Origin: Parahoeflea alexandrii
Lineage (GTDB): Bacteria; Pseudomonadota; Alphaproteobacteria; Rhizobiales; Rhizobiaceae
NCBI RefSeq assembly: GCF_024105735.1
Contig: NZ_JAAAML010000003.1
Location: 372,001 to 436,000 of the forward strand
DNA length: 64,000 nucleotides
Reading direction: 5' to 3'
Made by a program: the position numbers and the translations under genes. Positions 17,695-26,631 of this stretch are shown here, one piece after another. The notes beneath the pieces were generated by a model that was not told the origin of the DNA, did not search any database, and was given only the letters and a program-made list of their open reading frames with translations. The first letter of the stretch is position 1, and the number at the start of each line of letters is the position of its first letter.

Positions 17695-18597
17695 ATGGAA
17701 ATACTCCAGGAGCAGAAGAACGGGAATGTCTCGGCGGTTCTGATAGCCGGGCCGACCGCCAGCGGCAAGTCCGCCCTGGCGCTCGCGATCGCGCGCGAGC
17801 TGGGGGGCGAGATCGTCAACGCCGATTCCATGCAGGTCTATGGCGTGCTCGATCGCCTGACCGCGCGGCCTGCGGTGGATGATCTCAACACGGTTCCGCA
17901 CCATCTTTACGGCCACGTGCCGCCGGGATCGCTTTACTCCACGGGCATCTGGCTCGATCAGGCAACCGAGGCCATCGCCGGCATCAGGGCGCGCGGCGCG
18001 GTGCCGGTGGTCGTTGGCGGTACCGGACTTTACTTCCGCGCGCTCACCGGCGGTCTGTCCGACATGCCGGCCATTCCCGAGCCAATCCGCCAAGAATTGC
18101 GCGCCCGGCTGGAGACGGAAGGCGTCGAGGCGCTGCATCGCGAACTTGCCCGGCTCGATCCACGGATGGCCGAACGGCTGCGTCCGGCAGACCGCCAGCG
18201 CATTCTGCGCGCGCTGGAAGTGGTTCGCGCCAGCGGCCGCTCGATCACCGAGTTCCAGGGGCGCGGCGGCGCAAGCATAGTCGATCCACGAAGCGCCCGA
18301 TGCATCGTGCTCGACCCCGAAAGACCTGTGCTGCACGCGCGCATCAATGCCCGTTTCGCACGCATGGTCGAGGAGGGGGCGCTCGACGAGGTCAGGGCAC
18401 TGCTTGCGCTCGAGGTCCCGCCGCTGCATCCGGCGATGAAGGCCATAGGTGTGCGTCAGCTCGCAGATTACCTTGCCGGTCACACATCGCTTGAACGTGC
18501 GGTTGAACTTTCAACCGCCGCCACCCGGCAATACGCAAAGCGGCAGATGACCTGGTTTCGAAACCAAATGGGCGATGAATGGCAAAGAACAGGATAG
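17695..18597 (+). CDS. miaA: tRNA dimethylallyltransferase
   Basis: 300 residues from ATG at 17695 (ATG at 17692 also in frame). MiaA features: P-loop GPTASGKS (about 19-26), NADSMQVY, PAVDDLNTVPHHLYGHVPP, VVGGTGLYFRAL, and the C-terminal AAATRQYAKRQMTWFRNQ-type motif (here STAATRQYAKRQMTWFRNQ). It prenylates A37 of UNN-reading tRNAs. Both genes miaA and serB start at the same spot in opposite directions, so the promoter of each must lie in the other's coding region or the RNA must be very short-leadered. Confidence 0.95.
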   Translation: MEILQEQKNGNVSAVLIAGPTASGKSALALAIARELGGEIVNADSMQVYGVLDRLTARPAVDDLNTVPHHLYGHVPPGSLYSTGIWLDQATEAIAGIRARGAVPVVVGGTGLYFRALTGGLSDMPAIPEPIRQELRARLETEGVEALHRELARLDPRMAERLRPADRQRILRALEVVRASGRSITEFQGRGGASIVDPRSARCIVLDPERPVLHARINARFARMVEEGALDEVRALLALEVPPLHPAMKAIGVRQLADYLAGHTSLERAVELSTAATRQYAKRQMTWFRNQMGDEWQRTG

Positions 18598-18706
18598 TGA
18601 CCTGCCGACTATGCTTGTCATCTTGCGATCTGAACTGAATTGTTAAGTCAAACATAAGGGGTTGGCATTAGTCTTCCATCCACGATGTTTGATTTCAGTT
18701 GGGACA

Positions 18707-19480
18707 ATGCGTTTTCACAAGGCTGAGCTGTTTCTGTTTTTGCTGATGCTGCTGATCGGGATCGGCGGTTTTTTCTCGTGGGCGGCCTTTTCCGCTGCGA
18801 CCGGCGGGATTGTGGTTGGCGGCGTCGAAACGGCAGCGAACTTCGCCTTCATGGGCGCGGTGCTCAGCGCGTTGGCTGTGGTCTGCGGCTCTCTGCTGGT
18901 TTTCCCGATCATGACCCGAAGCCTGCGCGAGCGCGGCACCTTGCAGCGCATGACCGAATCTCTCTCGGTCCGCTCGCAGTCCCTGGAGCATGCCGCCGTC
19001 ACCGACGGCCTGACCGGAATGTACAACCGCCGCTATTTTGACGAGGCGCTTGCCGAATATCTTCAGGCTTTCGGGCAGATCGACAAGCCGATCGGCATGG
19101 TCATTCTCGATCTCGATCACTTCAAGAAGGTCAATGACACCCATGGCCACGATGTCGGCGACGAGGTCTTGCGTCAGGTGGCGGATTGCCTGCAGGTCTT
19201 CACCCGGTATCACGATGTTCTCGCCCGGCTCGGTGGAGAGGAATTTGCCATCCTGTCCCCTAACATCAACGAACGGCAATTGTTCAACCTGTCCGACCGG
19301 ATTCGCCAGGCGGTTTCAGATCTCAGGATCATCGATGGCAATGTCACGCTGAGGGTCACCGTCAGCGCCGGGCTTGCGATCTGGGATGGCGTGGAAAGCG
19401 GTGAGGAACTCTATCGCCGCGCCGACAAGCAGCTCTACGAGGCCAAGCGCAAGGGCCGCAACCGCGTCTGCGCCGCCTGA
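18707..19480 (+). CDS. Membrane-bound diguanylate cyclase (GGDEF)
   Basis: 257 residues from ATG at 18707. Two transmembrane helices (about 5-28 and 45-68) and a short linker helix lead into a GGDEF domain: DGLTGMYNRRYFDE, LDLDHFKKVNDTHGHDVGDE, and the active-site motif LGGEEF. An inhibitory site R-x-x-D (RYHD) sits five residues before GGEEF, so product inhibition by c-di-GMP is expected. It should make c-di-GMP from two GTP. No partner receptor or EAL protein is near. Confidence 0.9.
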   Translation: MRFHKAELFLFLLMLLIGIGGFFSWAAFSAATGGIVVGGVETAANFAFMGAVLSALAVVCGSLLVFPIMTRSLRERGTLQRMTESLSVRSQSLEHAAVTDGLTGMYNRRYFDEALAEYLQAFGQIDKPIGMVILDLDHFKKVNDTHGHDVGDEVLRQVADCLQVFTRYHDVLARLGGEEFAILSPNINERQLFNLSDRIRQAVSDLRIIDGNVTLRVTVSAGLAIWDGVESGEELYRRADKQLYEAKRKGRNRVCAA

Positions 19481-19598
19481 AAGCCGCCACGAGCAGAAAC
19501 AACGCCCTAGTCCATCGGCCAGACGACGGAGAGTCCGGCATTTTCATAAATTAAGGCAAGCGCGGGCCATTTTGACCATGAGGGCCGGTCGTTCGGTG

Positions 19599-21614
19599 TC
19601 AGTCCTTGAGCAGCGAGGACAGCGGCTTTTTCAGCAAAGTCGAGCGAATCGAGTTGAGTTCGTGGCGCGGCGTTGCCGGCGGCGCGGGCCTGTAGTCGCC
19701 TGAAGCCGTGCCGGTTTCGCCACCAAATCTCTGCGGCGGTGGTGCGGCGGCTGGTACTCCTGCCTGCGAATGATCGGCATGCCCCAGATCGGTGCTCCGG
19801 CGCATCGCCGGCGCGTCGCCGAATTCATCTGCAGGATCGATCGAAGGCATCTGCGGCTTGATCGATGAGGGCTGCGGCCTGTGCGGATCGGGTGCGGGCG
19901 CATAGGTCTTCGCGGATTCATCGATATGACGCATGCGCATGACGATCTTGCCCAGGTCGACCGTGTTCGGATCGCCGCGATGCACCGGCTGCAACCCGGA
20001 ATTCGCCCGCGGCAGCACTTCTTCGGGCACCCGCTCGAACACCATTCGCATTGGAACGGCAACAGCCTCGCCGAAGGCAATCGCTTCGCCGTTGCCGATC
20101 GATGACAGGAAGCTCATGGTAGAGGCGGACGAGTCCGGAATGGCCGAACGGATGATGTCCTGGTCACGGTCGTTGGAGAGCCGCATGGCAAACACGGTGG
20201 AACACTGCGACAGGATGGTCGGATCGAGTTCGCCCGGACGCTGGGTGATCACGCCGAGGCTGACGCCGTATTTGCGGCCTTCCTTGGCGATCCGGGAGAT
20301 GGCCTGGCGCGTCGGAAAGAAACCGAGTTTCGGATCGGCGGGAACGTAGCGGTGCGCCTCTTCGCAGACCACGAGAATGCGCACGCCGCCCGCACTCCAC
20401 AGCGCGATCTCGAAGGCCATCCGGCACAGGATCGAGGCCACCGAATTGACCACTTCGGACGGGATGCCCGCCAGCTGGAAGGTGGTCACCGGCTTGCCTT
20501 CCCCGGGAATGCGGAAGATGTGGCTGATGGTGGTCAGGATGGTGTCGTGGATCGTGTTCGAGGAGAACATGAACTCGTAGCGCGGATCGTTGATCGCGGC
20601 CTGGATCCGCACCTTGAGCGAACGCAGATGCGGCTTTTCGGCCCGGCCTTCGAGCTTGCCGATGCGCTCGTCGATCAGCGCCAGCAGGTCTGCGACCCGG
20701 TAGGGAACCGGCGTGTCGGCTGTCAGCGATGATTTTTCCGGCCCTCGGCGGATCAGCGTCGTGTCGGTGGTCCCCTTGAACATCCGTTTGGCTTCCGGGA
20801 TCAGATCGCGCAGGACGTCGATTTCCTCGGCGATGGCCGGACGGCCGCGGAACAGGACCTCGGTGAATTCCTCGAGTTTGAACAGCCAGAACGGCAGGTC
20901 AAGCGTATCGGTGTCGATCACCACGGACTTGCTCGGAAACGCCGCCGCGAACTCGTTGTGCGGATCGAGAATGAGAACCCTGAGCGAAGGATCGGCGATC
21001 AGCGCCTTGTTGAGCAGCAACGTCACCGCCGTGGTCTTGCCGACGCCAGTGGTGCCGACAACGGCGAAGTGCCGCGACAACAGCGACGGAATATGAATGA
21101 GTGCGCCCAGAGAGGTGTCCTGCGTCAGCTTGCCGATGACTGCAGTGTCGCTGACACCCGGATCGTAGATGACTGCAAGATCCGCGGAGCGCATCCGGTG
21201 CGCCACCGCCCCGAGATAGGGATAATGCGTGATGCCGGCGCTGAATTCCGGTTTGCCGGTAATGCCGGTATGGATCTCGCCAACCAGCTCGACTTCGATG
21301 TGCATGACGTTTTCATCGGATTCCGACCATGCGGTCGATGCGGTCTCCATCGAGCAGACAAGCGCCACCACACGGTTGGTGCCGACGCTGATCGAGATCA
21401 GCCGCCCCACCGACCAGAGTTCGGCCAGGCCGTTGCCGTCCTTGCCTGCGATCGCGCTGACCGTCGCCTTGGAACCGGAGCAGCCGACCACGCGGCCCAT
21501 GAGCCGGCTTCCGGGCGGGTAGGTGCCACGGCGCGCGCGGCCGTCCTCCTCGTCAGGAGCCGGTGATGTCATGTCGTTGTCTGTGGTCTGTCCATTATCC
21601 ATCCCGGCCACCAT
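19599..21614 (-). CDS. HerA-type ATPase (DUF87 ATP-binding)
   Basis: 671 residues from ATG at 21614 (ATG at 21602 is an alternative). A HAS-barrel-like N-terminus (about 30-150) precedes a HerA/FtsK-type ATPase core: Walker A GTTGVGKTTA, Walker B ILVVCEEAHRYVP, a C-terminal arginine-finger region with MRLSNDRDQDII, then a Pro-rich disordered tail of about 130 residues. HerA ATPases translocate DNA in hexamers; bacterial members work with NurA-type nucleases in repair or with defence systems. No NurA, SIR2 or other effector gene is adjacent here, so a housekeeping role is more likely than defence. Confidence 0.85.
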   Translation of the reverse strand: MVAGMDNGQTTDNDMTSPAPDEEDGRARRGTYPPGSRLMGRVVGCSGSKATVSAIAGKDGNGLAELWSVGRLISISVGTNRVVALVCSMETASTAWSESDENVMHIEVELVGEIHTGITGKPEFSAGITHYPYLGAVAHRMRSADLAVIYDPGVSDTAVIGKLTQDTSLGALIHIPSLLSRHFAVVGTTGVGKTTAVTLLLNKALIADPSLRVLILDPHNEFAAAFPSKSVVIDTDTLDLPFWLFKLEEFTEVLFRGRPAIAEEIDVLRDLIPEAKRMFKGTTDTTLIRRGPEKSSLTADTPVPYRVADLLALIDERIGKLEGRAEKPHLRSLKVRIQAAINDPRYEFMFSSNTIHDTILTTISHIFRIPGEGKPVTTFQLAGIPSEVVNSVASILCRMAFEIALWSAGGVRILVVCEEAHRYVPADPKLGFFPTRQAISRIAKEGRKYGVSLGVITQRPGELDPTILSQCSTVFAMRLSNDRDQDIIRSAIPDSSASTMSFLSSIGNGEAIAFGEAVAVPMRMVFERVPEEVLPRANSGLQPVHRGDPNTVDLGKIVMRMRHIDESAKTYAPAPDPHRPQPSSIKPQMPSIDPADEFGDAPAMRRSTDLGHADHSQAGVPAAAPPPQRFGGETGTASGDYRPAPPATPRHELNSIRSTLLKKPLSSLLKD

Positions 21615-21691
21615 CGCATCCCCGGGTTAATGGGGAGTTGCGGCTTCTTGCAATTGGAGGGTTTGAGCCGGATTTTCTCGCAATTAATCCG

Positions 21692-21720
21692 TTGACGCGG
21701 GGTGTGCGAGGCGATACGAG
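21692..21720 (+). promoter_or_regulatory. Candidate promoter of the ilv leader
   Basis: TTGACG (21692-21697) and TACGAG (21715-21720) spaced by 17 bases. Start of transcription would be near 21727-21728, on or next to the ATG of the leader peptide, which would make the leader mRNA leaderless. Sequence match only. Confidence 0.45.
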
Positions 21721-21727
21721 TTTGATC

Positions 21728-21784
21728 ATGAACAAGATCGCGAACATTCTCGTGGTAGGACCGCGCATGGGCAGGGTGGCGTAG
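21728..21784 (+). CDS. ilvL: ilv operon leader peptide
   Basis: An 18-codon reading frame, MNKIANILVVGPRMGRVA, ending in TAG at 21782-21784. It contains a run of regulated amino acids Ile7-Leu8-Val9-Val10, plus Ile4. This is the composition expected of a branched-chain attenuation leader: scarcity of charged Ile, Leu or Val tRNA would stall the ribosome just before the attenuator structure. No ribosome binding site is visible upstream, which fits a leaderless start. Confidence 0.8.
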   Translation: MNKIANILVVGPRMGRVA

Positions 21785-21840
21785 CCACCCGGCGAAAGCT
21801 CCCATGCGCGAAACACAGGCTCCTCCGGGGGCCTTTTTTT
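21762..21840 (+). terminator. Transcription attenuator upstream of ilvI
   Basis: Three nested or successive stems. (1) Outer arms CGCGCATGGG (21762-21771) and CCCATGCGCG (21801-21810), a perfect 10-bp match whose first arm overlaps the leader peptide codons. (2) An inner hairpin GGGTGGC (21774-21780) / GCCACCC (21784-21790) with a 3-base loop. (3) A terminator hairpin AGGCTCC (21817-21823) / GGGGCCT (21828-21834), with one T-G pair, loop TCCG, followed by seven Ts. A ribosome stalled at the Val codons would mask the outer left arm. I could not place the antiterminator pairing with confidence. Confidence 0.82.
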
Positions 21841-21897
21841 ATGGCTTGAACCGGGTTATTGAGCCCGGCACACAGACGGGAAAAGGGGTCAGGCGAA

Positions 21898-23673
21898 ATG
21901 GCCGGCAAGCAGATGGAAATGACAGGCGCGGAAATGGTTCTGCAGGCGCTCAAGGACAACGGCGTCGAGCATATCTTCGGATATCCCGGCGGAGCGGTTC
22001 TGCCGATCTACGATGAACTGCACCAGCAGGATGACATCGAGCACATCCTCGTGCGCCACGAGCAGGGCGCCGGCCACATGGCGGAAGGCTATGCCCGCTC
22101 CACCGGCAAGCCTGGCGTCGTTCTCGTCACCTCCGGTCCCGGCGCCACCAATGTGGTCACCGCGCTGCAGGACGCGCTGATGGATTCGATCCCGCTGGTC
22201 TGCCTCACCGGCCAGGTTCCCACCTCGCTGATCGGCTCGGACGCCTTCCAGGAATGCGACACCGTCGGCATCACCCGGCCATGCACCAAGCACAACTGGC
22301 TGGTCAAGGACGTCAACCAGCTCTCCCGCGTCATCCACGAGGCCTTCCGCATCGCCACCACCGGCCGCCCCGGACCGGTTGTGGTCGACATCCCCAAGGA
22401 TGTTCAGTTCGCCACCGGCATCTACACCCCGCCGTCGCCGGTGATCGAACAGAAAAGCTATCAGCCCAAGCTCTCCGGCGATCTCGAGAAGATCCGCGCC
22501 GCCATCGATCTGATGGCCGGCGCCAAGCGTCCGATCATCTATTCGGGCGGCGGCGTCATCAATTCCGGCCGCGAAGCCAGCCAGTTGCTGCGCGAACTGG
22601 TCGAACTCACCGGTTTCCCGATCACCTCGACCCTGATGGGCCTGGGCGCCTATCCCGCCTCGGGCAAGAACTGGATGGGCATGCTGGGCATGCACGGCAC
22701 CTATGAAGCCAACATGGCGATGCATGATTGCGATGTCATGATCTGCATCGGCGCCCGCTTCGATGACCGCATCACCGGCCGGCTCGATGCGTTCTCGCCC
22801 AACTCGAAAAAGATCCACATCGACATCGATCCGTCCTCGATCAACAAGAATGTCCACACCGATATCGGCATTCTCGGCGACATCGGCCACGTTCTTGAGG
22901 ACATGGTGCGCCTTTGGCGGGCTTCCAAGAAGACCGACCGCAGTCAGCTCGCCGACTGGTGGACCCAGATTGCCAAGTGGAAGGGCCGCAACTCGCTGGC
23001 CTATCCGTCCAACAAGGACGTGATCATGCCGCAATACGCGATCCAGCGGCTTTATGAACTGACCAAGAACCGTGACACCTACATCACCACCGAGGTCGGT
23101 CAGCACCAGATGTGGGCGGCGCAGTTCTATGGTTTCGAGGAGCCCAACCGCTGGATGACATCGGGCGGCCTGGGCACCATGGGCTATGGTTTCCCGGCTG
23201 CCGTCGGCGTTCAGGTCGCCCATCGCGACAGCCTGGTCATCGACATTGCCGGCGATGCCTCGATCCAGATGTGCATCCAGGAGATGTCCTGCGCGGTCCA
23301 GTATGAGCTGCCGGTCAAGATCTTCATCCTCAACAACCAGTACATGGGCATGGTCCGGCAGTGGCAGCAGCTGCTGCACGGAAACCGCCTGTCGCATTCC
23401 TACACCGAATCCATGCCGGATTTCGTCATGCTGGCGGAAGCCTATGGCGGCGTCGGCATCCGCTGCGACAAGCCCGACGACCTCGACGGCGCGATCCAGC
23501 AGATGATCGACACGCCGCGTCCGGTGATCTTCGATTGCCGTGTTGCAGCGCTCGCCAACTGCTTCCCGATGATCCCCTCGGGCAAGGCGCACAACGAGAT
23601 GCTGCTGCCCGACGAGGCCACCGACGAAGCCGTCGCCAACGCCATTGATGCCAAGGGCCGCGCGCTCGTATGA
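21898..23673 (+). CDS. ilvI: Acetolactate synthase large subunit
   Basis: 591 residues from ATG at 21898. A ThDP-dependent enzyme: the N-terminal catalytic Glu region (HIFGYPGGAVLPIYDEL and RHEQGAGHMAEGYARSTGKPGV), a central FAD/Rossmann domain, and the C-terminal ThDP-binding motif GDASIQMCIQEM with ILNNQYMGMVRQWQ. It joins two pyruvates to acetolactate (or pyruvate plus 2-oxobutyrate), the first common step of Val, Leu and Ile synthesis. It lies behind the attenuator and is followed 27 bases later by its regulatory subunit. Confidence 0.96.
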   Translation: MAGKQMEMTGAEMVLQALKDNGVEHIFGYPGGAVLPIYDELHQQDDIEHILVRHEQGAGHMAEGYARSTGKPGVVLVTSGPGATNVVTALQDALMDSIPLVCLTGQVPTSLIGSDAFQECDTVGITRPCTKHNWLVKDVNQLSRVIHEAFRIATTGRPGPVVVDIPKDVQFATGIYTPPSPVIEQKSYQPKLSGDLEKIRAAIDLMAGAKRPIIYSGGGVINSGREASQLLRELVELTGFPITSTLMGLGAYPASGKNWMGMLGMHGTYEANMAMHDCDVMICIGARFDDRITGRLDAFSPNSKKIHIDIDPSSINKNVHTDIGILGDIGHVLEDMVRLWRASKKTDRSQLADWWTQIAKWKGRNSLAYPSNKDVIMPQYAIQRLYELTKNRDTYITTEVGQHQMWAAQFYGFEEPNRWMTSGGLGTMGYGFPAAVGVQVAHRDSLVIDIAGDASIQMCIQEMSCAVQYELPVKIFILNNQYMGMVRQWQQLLHGNRLSHSYTESMPDFVMLAEAYGGVGIRCDKPDDLDGAIQQMIDTPRPVIFDCRVAALANCFPMIPSGKAHNEMLLPDEATDEAVANAIDAKGRALV

Positions 23674-23700
23674 GCCGCGCCCGTTACAGGAACTGATCCC

Positions 23701-24273
23701 ATGAACGCTCAGCACCAGCCCACCGGTTCGGCCTACTTCATCGCCGCCGAAACCGCCCGCCCGGAAAGCCACACGCTATCGGTCCTCGTCGACAACGAGC
23801 CCGGCGTCCTCGCCCGTGTCATCGGCCTGTTTTCAGGCCGCGGCTACAACATCGAGAGCCTGACGGTCTCCGAGACCGAACACGAGGCGCACCTGTCGCG
23901 CATCACCATCGTCACCACCGCCACCCCGAACGTGCTCGAGCAGATCAAGTCGCAGCTCGAGCGCATCGTGCCGGTCCACCGGGTGGTCGATCTTACCGTC
24001 CGTTCCGCCGAACTCGGCCATGACAAGCCGCTCGAACGCGAACTGGCGCTGATCAAGGTCTCAGGCACCGGCGACAACCGGGTCGAGGCCTTGCGCCTGG
24101 CCGACGCTTTCCGCGCCCAGGTGATCGACGCCAACACCGAGCATTTCATCTTCGAGATCACCGGCCGCGTCTCCAAGATCGAACAGTTCATCGCGATCAT
24201 GCGCCCGCTTGGCCTGGTCGAGATCTGCCGCACCGGCATCGCCGCCATGAACCGCGGCCCGCAGGGGATGTAG
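23701..24273 (+). CDS. ilvH: Acetolactate synthase small (regulatory) subunit
   Basis: 190 residues, as long as rhizobial IlvH. The ACT domain (SHTLSVLVDNEPGVLARVIGLFSGRGYNIESLTV) covers about residues 20-95 and binds valine for feedback inhibition; the C-terminal IlvN-type domain continues to residue 175. It forms the holoenzyme with IlvI and is cotranscribed with it. It converges with the aldo/keto reductase gene that ends 12 bases downstream. Confidence 0.95.
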   Translation: MNAQHQPTGSAYFIAAETARPESHTLSVLVDNEPGVLARVIGLFSGRGYNIESLTVSETEHEAHLSRITIVTTATPNVLEQIKSQLERIVPVHRVVDLTVRSAELGHDKPLERELALIKVSGTGDNRVEALRLADAFRAQVIDANTEHFIFEITGRVSKIEQFIAIMRPLGLVEICRTGIAAMNRGPQGM

Positions 24274-24284
24274 TCAGCGGTCTT

Positions 24285-25130
24285 TCAGATCATCTGAAGC
24301 GGTTCGCGCGAGCGCGGCGGCGGGAACATCCGGTCGAGCTCGGCCAGTTGCTCCCCGCTGAGATCGATATCGGCACTGGCGCGGTTCTCGGCCACCCGGT
24401 CCGGGCTTGATGACTTCGGAATGGCGATGGCGTTGTCGCGGCCAAGCAGGAAGGCCAGCGCCAGCTGCGCCGGTGTGACGCCGAGCTGTCCGGCCATCTT
24501 TCCCAGGCCCGGATGGCGCATCAAGCGGCCTTCATCGAGCGGCGAATAGGCCATCAGCGGCATTGTCAGTTCCTGCATCCAGGGCATGAGATCGAACTCG
24601 ATGCCCCGCGTCGACAGGTTGTAGAGCACCTGATTGGCGGCGCAGTTGCCGCCGCCCGGGACGGCGGACAGCTGCCGCATGGCCAGAGTGTCGAAATTGG
24701 ACACGCCCCAGCGGACGATCTTGCCGGCGCCGCGCAATTCCTCGAAAGCTGCTACCGTTTCACGCAGCGGGTGCCGACCGGGCCAGTGCAGCAGGTAGAG
24801 ATCGATCCGGTCGGTCCCCAACCGCCTGAGGCTGGCCTCGCAGGCGGCAACCGTGCCCTTGTGGCTGGCATTGGACGGCAGCACCTTGGAGACGAGGAAA
24901 ACCTCGTCGCGCCGGCCCCGTATGGCCTCGCCGGTCACACTTTCCGCGCCGCCATCGGCATACATCTCAGCCGTATCGATCAGCGTCATTCCGCACTCGA
25001 TACCCGCCTGCAGGGCGCGGACTTCCGCGGCGGAGTCCTTGCGGCTTTCACCCATGTGCCAGGTCCCGAGCCCGAGGGCAGGAACCTCGGTCCCGTCCGC
25101 AAAGCGCGCCTGAGGTATCGGCTGGGTCAT
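24285..25130 (-). CDS. Aldo/keto reductase
   Basis: 281 residues. The AKR catalytic tetrad is visible: Asp52 (IDTAEMY), Tyr57, Lys82 (VSKVLP) and His115 (LLHWPG). The NADPH-binding C-terminal block reads [16 protein letters not shown]. Members such as YeaE or DkgB reduce methylglyoxal and other carbonyls with NADPH. Substrate not determinable. It is divergent from the first LysE gene. Confidence 0.92.
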   Translation of the reverse strand: MTQPIPQARFADGTEVPALGLGTWHMGESRKDSAAEVRALQAGIECGMTLIDTAEMYADGGAESVTGEAIRGRRDEVFLVSKVLPSNASHKGTVAACEASLRRLGTDRIDLYLLHWPGRHPLRETVAAFEELRGAGKIVRWGVSNFDTLAMRQLSAVPGGGNCAANQVLYNLSTRGIEFDLMPWMQELTMPLMAYSPLDEGRLMRHPGLGKMAGQLGVTPAQLALAFLLGRDNAIAIPKSSSPDRVAENRASADIDLSGEQLAELDRMFPPPRSREPLQMI

Positions 25131-25190
25131 GAAGCTCTCCTTCGGCCTGTTCTATCAATATTTTCAAACGGTCGGATCAGCATTTTTTGA

Positions 25191-25218
25191 TTGTCTCGTT
25201 TCCCCGCTCGGCTATCAA
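25191..25218 (+). promoter_or_regulatory. Candidate promoter of the first LysE gene
   Basis: TTGTCT (25191-25196) and TATCAA (25213-25218) with a 16-base spacer; the start codon is 34 bases after the -10 end. The same pair, spacing and distance recur before the second LysE gene. Confidence 0.5.
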
Positions 25219-25251
25219 GCATAGGCTGGTCAGTATCCGGAGGGAAAGAAC

Positions 25252-25845
25252 ATGGCAGTCGAAACCTTCCTGACGCTGATCGCCTTTGCGTTCGTCGCCG
25301 GGGGCACGCCGGGGCCCAACACCATGATGCTGTTCAGCTCGGGCGTGAATTTCGGCTTCCGCAACACCGTGCCGCACATGTTCGGTATCGGTATCGGCTT
25401 CCTGCTTCTCGTTCTGGGTGTTGGCTTCGGGCTTGGTGCACTGCTGACCACCTTTCCCGCGCTCTATCTGGTTCTCAAGATTCTGGGCGGCAGCTATCTT
25501 GTCTACATAGCCTGGCGGATCGCCAGAACTGACACGCTGCCGGAGGCCAAGGCCGGCGCGCGGCCGATGACTTTTCTCGAGGCGGCTGCGTTCCAGTGGG
25601 TCAATCCCAAGGCGTGGGTGATGCTGGTCACTGCCATGGGAATCTACACCGATCCGGACCACTATGCCGATACCGTGATGCTGATCTTCCTTGCCTTCGC
25701 CATTGCCACCGTGCCTTGCGTGATGGCCTGGGCCGGTTTCGGCTCGGTGCTCAGGGCCTGGCTGGCTGATCCGGTGCGGCTGAAATGGTTCAACATCACG
25801 ATGGCTTTGTTGCTGGTGGCGAGCCTCTGGCCGATGCTGCGCTAG
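25252..25845 (+). CDS. LysE/RhtB family exporter, copy 1
   Basis: 197 residues with about six hydrophobic helices and the family's N-terminal signature TPGPNTMM (here GGTPGPNTMMLFSSGVNFGFRNTVPHMFGIGIGF). LysE/RhtB proteins export amino acids or related compounds across the inner membrane. It is the first of two adjacent paralogues that align end to end without gaps. Substrate unknown. Confidence 0.9.
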   Translation: MAVETFLTLIAFAFVAGGTPGPNTMMLFSSGVNFGFRNTVPHMFGIGIGFLLLVLGVGFGLGALLTTFPALYLVLKILGGSYLVYIAWRIARTDTLPEAKAGARPMTFLEAAAFQWVNPKAWVMLVTAMGIYTDPDHYADTVMLIFLAFAIATVPCVMAWAGFGSVLRAWLADPVRLKWFNITMALLLVASLWPMLR

Positions 25846-25950
25846 GGCTCGAAAGGGATTGCACGGCTCTCTCGCTCGGCGTCGTCACGGCGCTCGCACT
25901 TGTGTCCGGTTTCCATCACATCTTCGAATGCGGACATGACGACAATTTGC

Positions 25951-25978
25951 TTGTCTCCTCCGGGAGCTCATCTATCAA
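25951..25978 (+). promoter_or_regulatory. Candidate promoter of the second LysE gene
   Basis: TTGTCT (25951-25956) and TATCAA (25973-25978), 16-base spacer, 34 bases from -10 to ATG: the same layout as the first copy, with diverged spacer sequence. This points to duplication of promoter plus gene. Confidence 0.5.
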
Positions 25979-26011
25979 GCAGGAGCCGGCATTCAGCCGG
26001 CGGGAACAGCC

Positions 26012-26605
26012 ATGGCACTGGAAACCTTTCTGTCGCTGATCGTATTCGCCTTCGTCACCTCGGTGACGCCGGGGCCGAACAACATGATGCTGTTTGCCTC
26101 TGGCGTGAATTTCGGCATCCGCCGCACGGTTCCGCACATGGTCGGCATCGGAGTCGGGTTCTTTTCGCTGCTGCTGGGTGTCGGCTTCGGCCTGGGCGCG
26201 CTGCTGGAAACCTCACCCGTCCTTTACACAGCGCTCAAATTCGCCGGCGCCACCTATCTTCTCTTCATCGCATGGAAGATCGGCAGTTCGCGGGCGCTTC
26301 CCGACGGCAGGGTGGGCGCCTCTCCGATGACGCTGATGCAGGCAGCAGGCTTCCAATGGGTCAACCCCAAGGCCTGGGTGATGGCGGTCACGGCCATGGC
26401 GGTCTACACCAACCCGGACAACCACACCTTCACCGTGCTGCTCGTCGGTCTTGCCTTTACGCTCACCAATTTCCCCAGCGTGTCGATCTGGGCCGGTTTC
26501 GGCTCGGCGCTGAGATCCTGGCTGTCCGATCCGGTGCGGCTCAAATGGTTCAATATCACCATGGCCGTGCTTCTGGTTCTGAGCCTCTGGCCGATGTTGC
26601 GGTAG
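26012..26605 (+). CDS. LysE/RhtB family exporter, copy 2
   Basis: 197 residues, same length as copy 1 and closely similar throughout, for example TPGPNNMMLFASGVNFGIRRTVPHMVGIGVGF and WVNPKAWVMAVTAMAVYT. It ends 26 bases before the nitrile hydratase alpha gene, so it may be read into that operon. Co-type nitrile hydratase operons often hold a cobalt transporter of another family (NhlF); nothing in this sequence indicates metal transport. Confidence 0.9.
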   Translation: MALETFLSLIVFAFVTSVTPGPNNMMLFASGVNFGIRRTVPHMVGIGVGFFSLLLGVGFGLGALLETSPVLYTALKFAGATYLLFIAWKIGSSRALPDGRVGASPMTLMQAAGFQWVNPKAWVMAVTAMAVYTNPDNHTFTVLLVGLAFTLTNFPSVSIWAGFGSALRSWLSDPVRLKWFNITMAVLLVLSLWPMLR

Positions 26606-26631
26606 CGCTTGCGGAGGATTAACCTGCCATC

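Noticed and set aside
19599-21614. HerA ATPase as part of an antiviral system
   Set aside because: No SIR2, NurA, DUF4297 or nuclease gene beside it; neighbours are a diguanylate cyclase and ilvI.
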